A stretch of DNA of 6,062 nucleotides from an uncultured Megasphaera sp. GTDB lineage: Bacteria; Bacillota; Negativicutes; Veillonellales; Megasphaeraceae. The notes beneath the pieces were generated by a model. The model was not told where the DNA came from. It saw only the letters and a list, made by a program, of their open reading frames with translations, and searched no databases. Location: positions 1-6,062 of the forward strand of contig CABQJB010000121.1 of the NCBI GenBank assembly GCA_902464195.1. The letters run 5' to 3'. The position numbers were made by a program, and so were the translations under genes. Positions 4,948 to 6,062 of this stretch are shown here, piece by piece; position 1 is the stretch's first letter; each line of letters opens with the position of its first letter.

Positions 4948-4966
4948 TGTAATAATTATAGTTACA
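4948..4966. promoter_or_regulatory. Operator-like dyad at the MBL-fold start point, exact match
   Basis: TGTAATAATTATAGTTACA is an exact TGTAA-N9-TTACA starting at the predicted transcription start. Its centre is 42 bp (four helical turns) from the dyad on the -35, so both could be filled on the same DNA face. Confidence 0.72.
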
Positions 4967-5003
4967 TTCAAGAGTAATCGTTCATTTACAGGAGGTCTTT
5001 CCC

Positions 5004-5930
5004 ATGAAAAAAGCCATTCTTCTTTCTCTCGCCTTGTCCTTATCCCTGCCCCTGGGCGCCGCTTTCGCCGCTCCCGCTCCGGCCCAGACCGCATCGCCGA
5101 CGGCTGTGGTACAGCAAAAACAGGCCGCCCCGGCCGTATCGGTCCAGAAACTGACCATCGGCACGGTGACGACCTATGATTACGGTAACATCAAGATGTA
5201 CGCCTATGCGACCAACGACCCGCTCAGCGACGAATGTTACGCCCTGGAAAGCAAGGACGGCGTCGTCCTCCTGGAATCGACGATCCTGACGGATAACATC
5301 AACGAATGGAGCCAGTTCGTCAAGACCCTGGACAAGCCCGTCGTCGCCGAGCTCATGTCCTACCATCCCAACGGCTATGCCACCTACGGCAAACATCCCA
5401 TCTACGCTACGCCTCATGCCCTGCAGAGCTGGCAGCCTGGCGGCGGTGTCTACGCCATCGTCGGCAACCTGGAAAAAGCCTTCGGCGCTGCTGCCGACAC
5501 ATCCATGCCGGCTAAGGCCAAGAAACTCACAGCCGGTAAAGATATCACCCTGGCCGGCATCCGCTTCCACATCATCGACGCCGGCGACGACGCCTACAGC
5601 GTAGAAATCCCGCAGATCAACGCCGTCTACCGCCACATGATGGGTTCCGACGTCCACAACATCCTGGCCAGCCGCCAGCAGATTGCCCAGGACATCCAGA
5701 CCTTGAAAGGCTATCAGCAGAAAGGCTACGACCTCATCCTGACCGGCCATTATAAACCGGAAGGCCAGGCTGCGGTCGCCCAGAAAATCCAGTATTTACA
5801 GAAAGTACAGGAACTGGCCGAAACCTGCCGGACGAAAGACGAATTCCAGCAGCGCGTCAAAGAAGCCTTCCCCAACTACCAAGGCGAATCGTACCTGGCC
5901 ATGACGGCATCCTTCCTGTACCAGCACTAA
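5004..5930 (+). CDS. Secreted metallo-beta-lactamase-fold protein with degraded metal site
   Basis: A 308-residue exported protein. Signal peptide at 1-22 (KK, Leu/Ser/Ala-rich core, AFA then APAPA), then an Ala/Pro/Gln linker (23-46) and an MBL-like domain (about 48-250). The first strands (IKMYAYATND, then SDECYALESKDGVVLLEST, 75-93) match the fold's opening, where active enzymes show a substrate strand and ligand-bearing turns. The zinc motif HxHxDH is replaced by SYHPNGYATYGKH (119-131), leaving H121 and H131. MGSDVHNIL (213-221) stands where a ligand Asp occurs, and LTGHYKPEG (246-254) keeps the last conserved GH. So the protein is either a non-canonical metalloenzyme or a binding protein. 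The helical tail (255-308) ends YLAMTASFLY. Ribosome site AGGAGGT (4990-4996), 7-nt spacing. First gene of a unit with the 29-residue peptide, under the shared dyads. Confidence 0.85.
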   Translation: MKKAILLSLALSLSLPLGAAFAAPAPAQTASPTAVVQQKQAAPAVSVQKLTIGTVTTYDYGNIKMYAYATNDPLSDECYALESKDGVVLLESTILTDNINEWSQFVKTLDKPVVAELMSYHPNGYATYGKHPIYATPHALQSWQPGGGVYAIVGNLEKAFGAAADTSMPAKAKKLTAGKDITLAGIRFHIIDAGDDAYSVEIPQINAVYRHMMGSDVHNILASRQQIAQDIQTLKGYQQKGYDLILTGHYKPEGQAAVAQKIQYLQKVQELAETCRTKDEFQQRVKEAFPNYQGESYLAMTASFLYQH

Positions 5931-5942
5931 GAAGGTGAGCAC

Positions 5943-6032
5943 ATGGTCAACTTCGGACAAGTCATCGGCTGCATCGTCTTCGCCGCCGTCGTCTGCATCA
6001 TCTACGGACTCTATTTAAAATTCAAGAAATAA
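5943..6032 (+). CDS. 29-residue single-span membrane peptide
   Basis: The ATG at 5943 opens 29 codons ending in TAA at 6030-6032. The product reads MVNFGQVIGC, then a hydrophobic stretch IVFAAVVCIIYGLYL (residues 11-25), and ends KFKK. This is one transmembrane helix with a basic tail, predicted by the positive-inside rule to leave the C-terminus in the cytoplasm. GAAGGTGA (5931-5938) lies directly after the MBL-fold stop and 4 nt before the ATG, so the two genes are 12 nt apart and surely co-transcribed. Codon choice (GTC, ATC, GCC, CTC) matches the neighbouring genes, which supports real coding. An intrinsic terminator appears to start right after it. No family is recognised; a small partner or membrane anchor for the upstream exported protein is possible but is inference. 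Confidence 0.68.
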   Translation: MVNFGQVIGCIVFAAVVCIIYGLYLKFKK

Positions 6033-6062
6033 AAAAAAAGGGCCTGTCGCACGTAATCGTGC
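6031..6062 (+). terminator. Left part of an intrinsic terminator, cut by window end
   Basis: Nine A (6031-6039) lead into GGGCCTGTCGCACG (6040-6053), a TAAT loop and CGTGC (6058-6062), which pairs with GCACG (6049-6053) before the window stops. The design (A-run, GG, CTGTCG) parallels the full terminator at 4187-4224, so a complementary arm and T-tract are expected just outside. It would end the MBL-fold/peptide transcript. Confidence 0.65.

Noticed and set aside
5040..5750. A 236-codon open frame antisense to the MBL-fold gene
   Set aside because: Shadow of a gene with signal peptide, ribosome site and promoter on the plus strand.

Overview
The window looks like chromosomal DNA of a diderm Firmicute of the Negativicutes, probably Megasphaera or a close relative. 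The main reason is the first gene, an outer-membrane porin with an N-terminal SLH domain, the envelope-tethering porin type of this class. Strong Shine-Dalgarno sites, high-GC third codon positions and AT-rich intergenic promoters fit, but genus assignment is inference.

Layout. At 1-45 a perfect 14-bp hairpin with a T-tract precedes the porin gene (83-1429, +). The stretch 1430-1667 is filled with small GC-rich hairpin repeats, including a 105-bp composite element (1552-1656) whose relative lies at 4227-4333. A three-gene minus-strand operon follows, in transcription order: an NAD(P)-binding Rossmann oxidoreductase (4023-3385), a class M sirtuin SirTM (3352-2459), and a macrodomain ADP-ribosyl hydrolase (2462-1668) overlapping it by ATGA. 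The 434-bp gene-free stretch 4024-4457 holds the operon promoter, three operator-like dyads, a strong terminator, the second composite element and short direct repeats. Then come an NTF2/SnoaL-like gene (4847-4458, -), a divergent control region (4848-5003), a secreted metallo-beta-lactamase-fold protein with a degraded metal site (5004-5930, +), an unannotated 29-residue single-span membrane peptide (5943-6032, +) and the start of a terminator cut by the window end.

How it works together. SirTM and the macrodomain form a write/erase pair for protein ADP-ribosylation. In the known systems they sit beside GcvH-L and a lipoate ligase; here neither is in view and an NAD(P)-binding oxidoreductase heads the operon instead. 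The most notable observation is a 19-bp dyad, TGTAA-N9-TTACA, which occurs four times exactly and twice with one mismatch, only in the two control regions. Copies lie on the -10 of the sirtuin operon, on the -10 of the NTF2-like gene, and on the -35 and start point of the MBL-fold gene. This suggests that one repressor, not encoded in the window, controls all three transcription units: the ADP-ribosylation cassette, the NTF2-like protein and the secreted MBL-fold protein with its membrane peptide. A stress or electrophile response is plausible but is inference.
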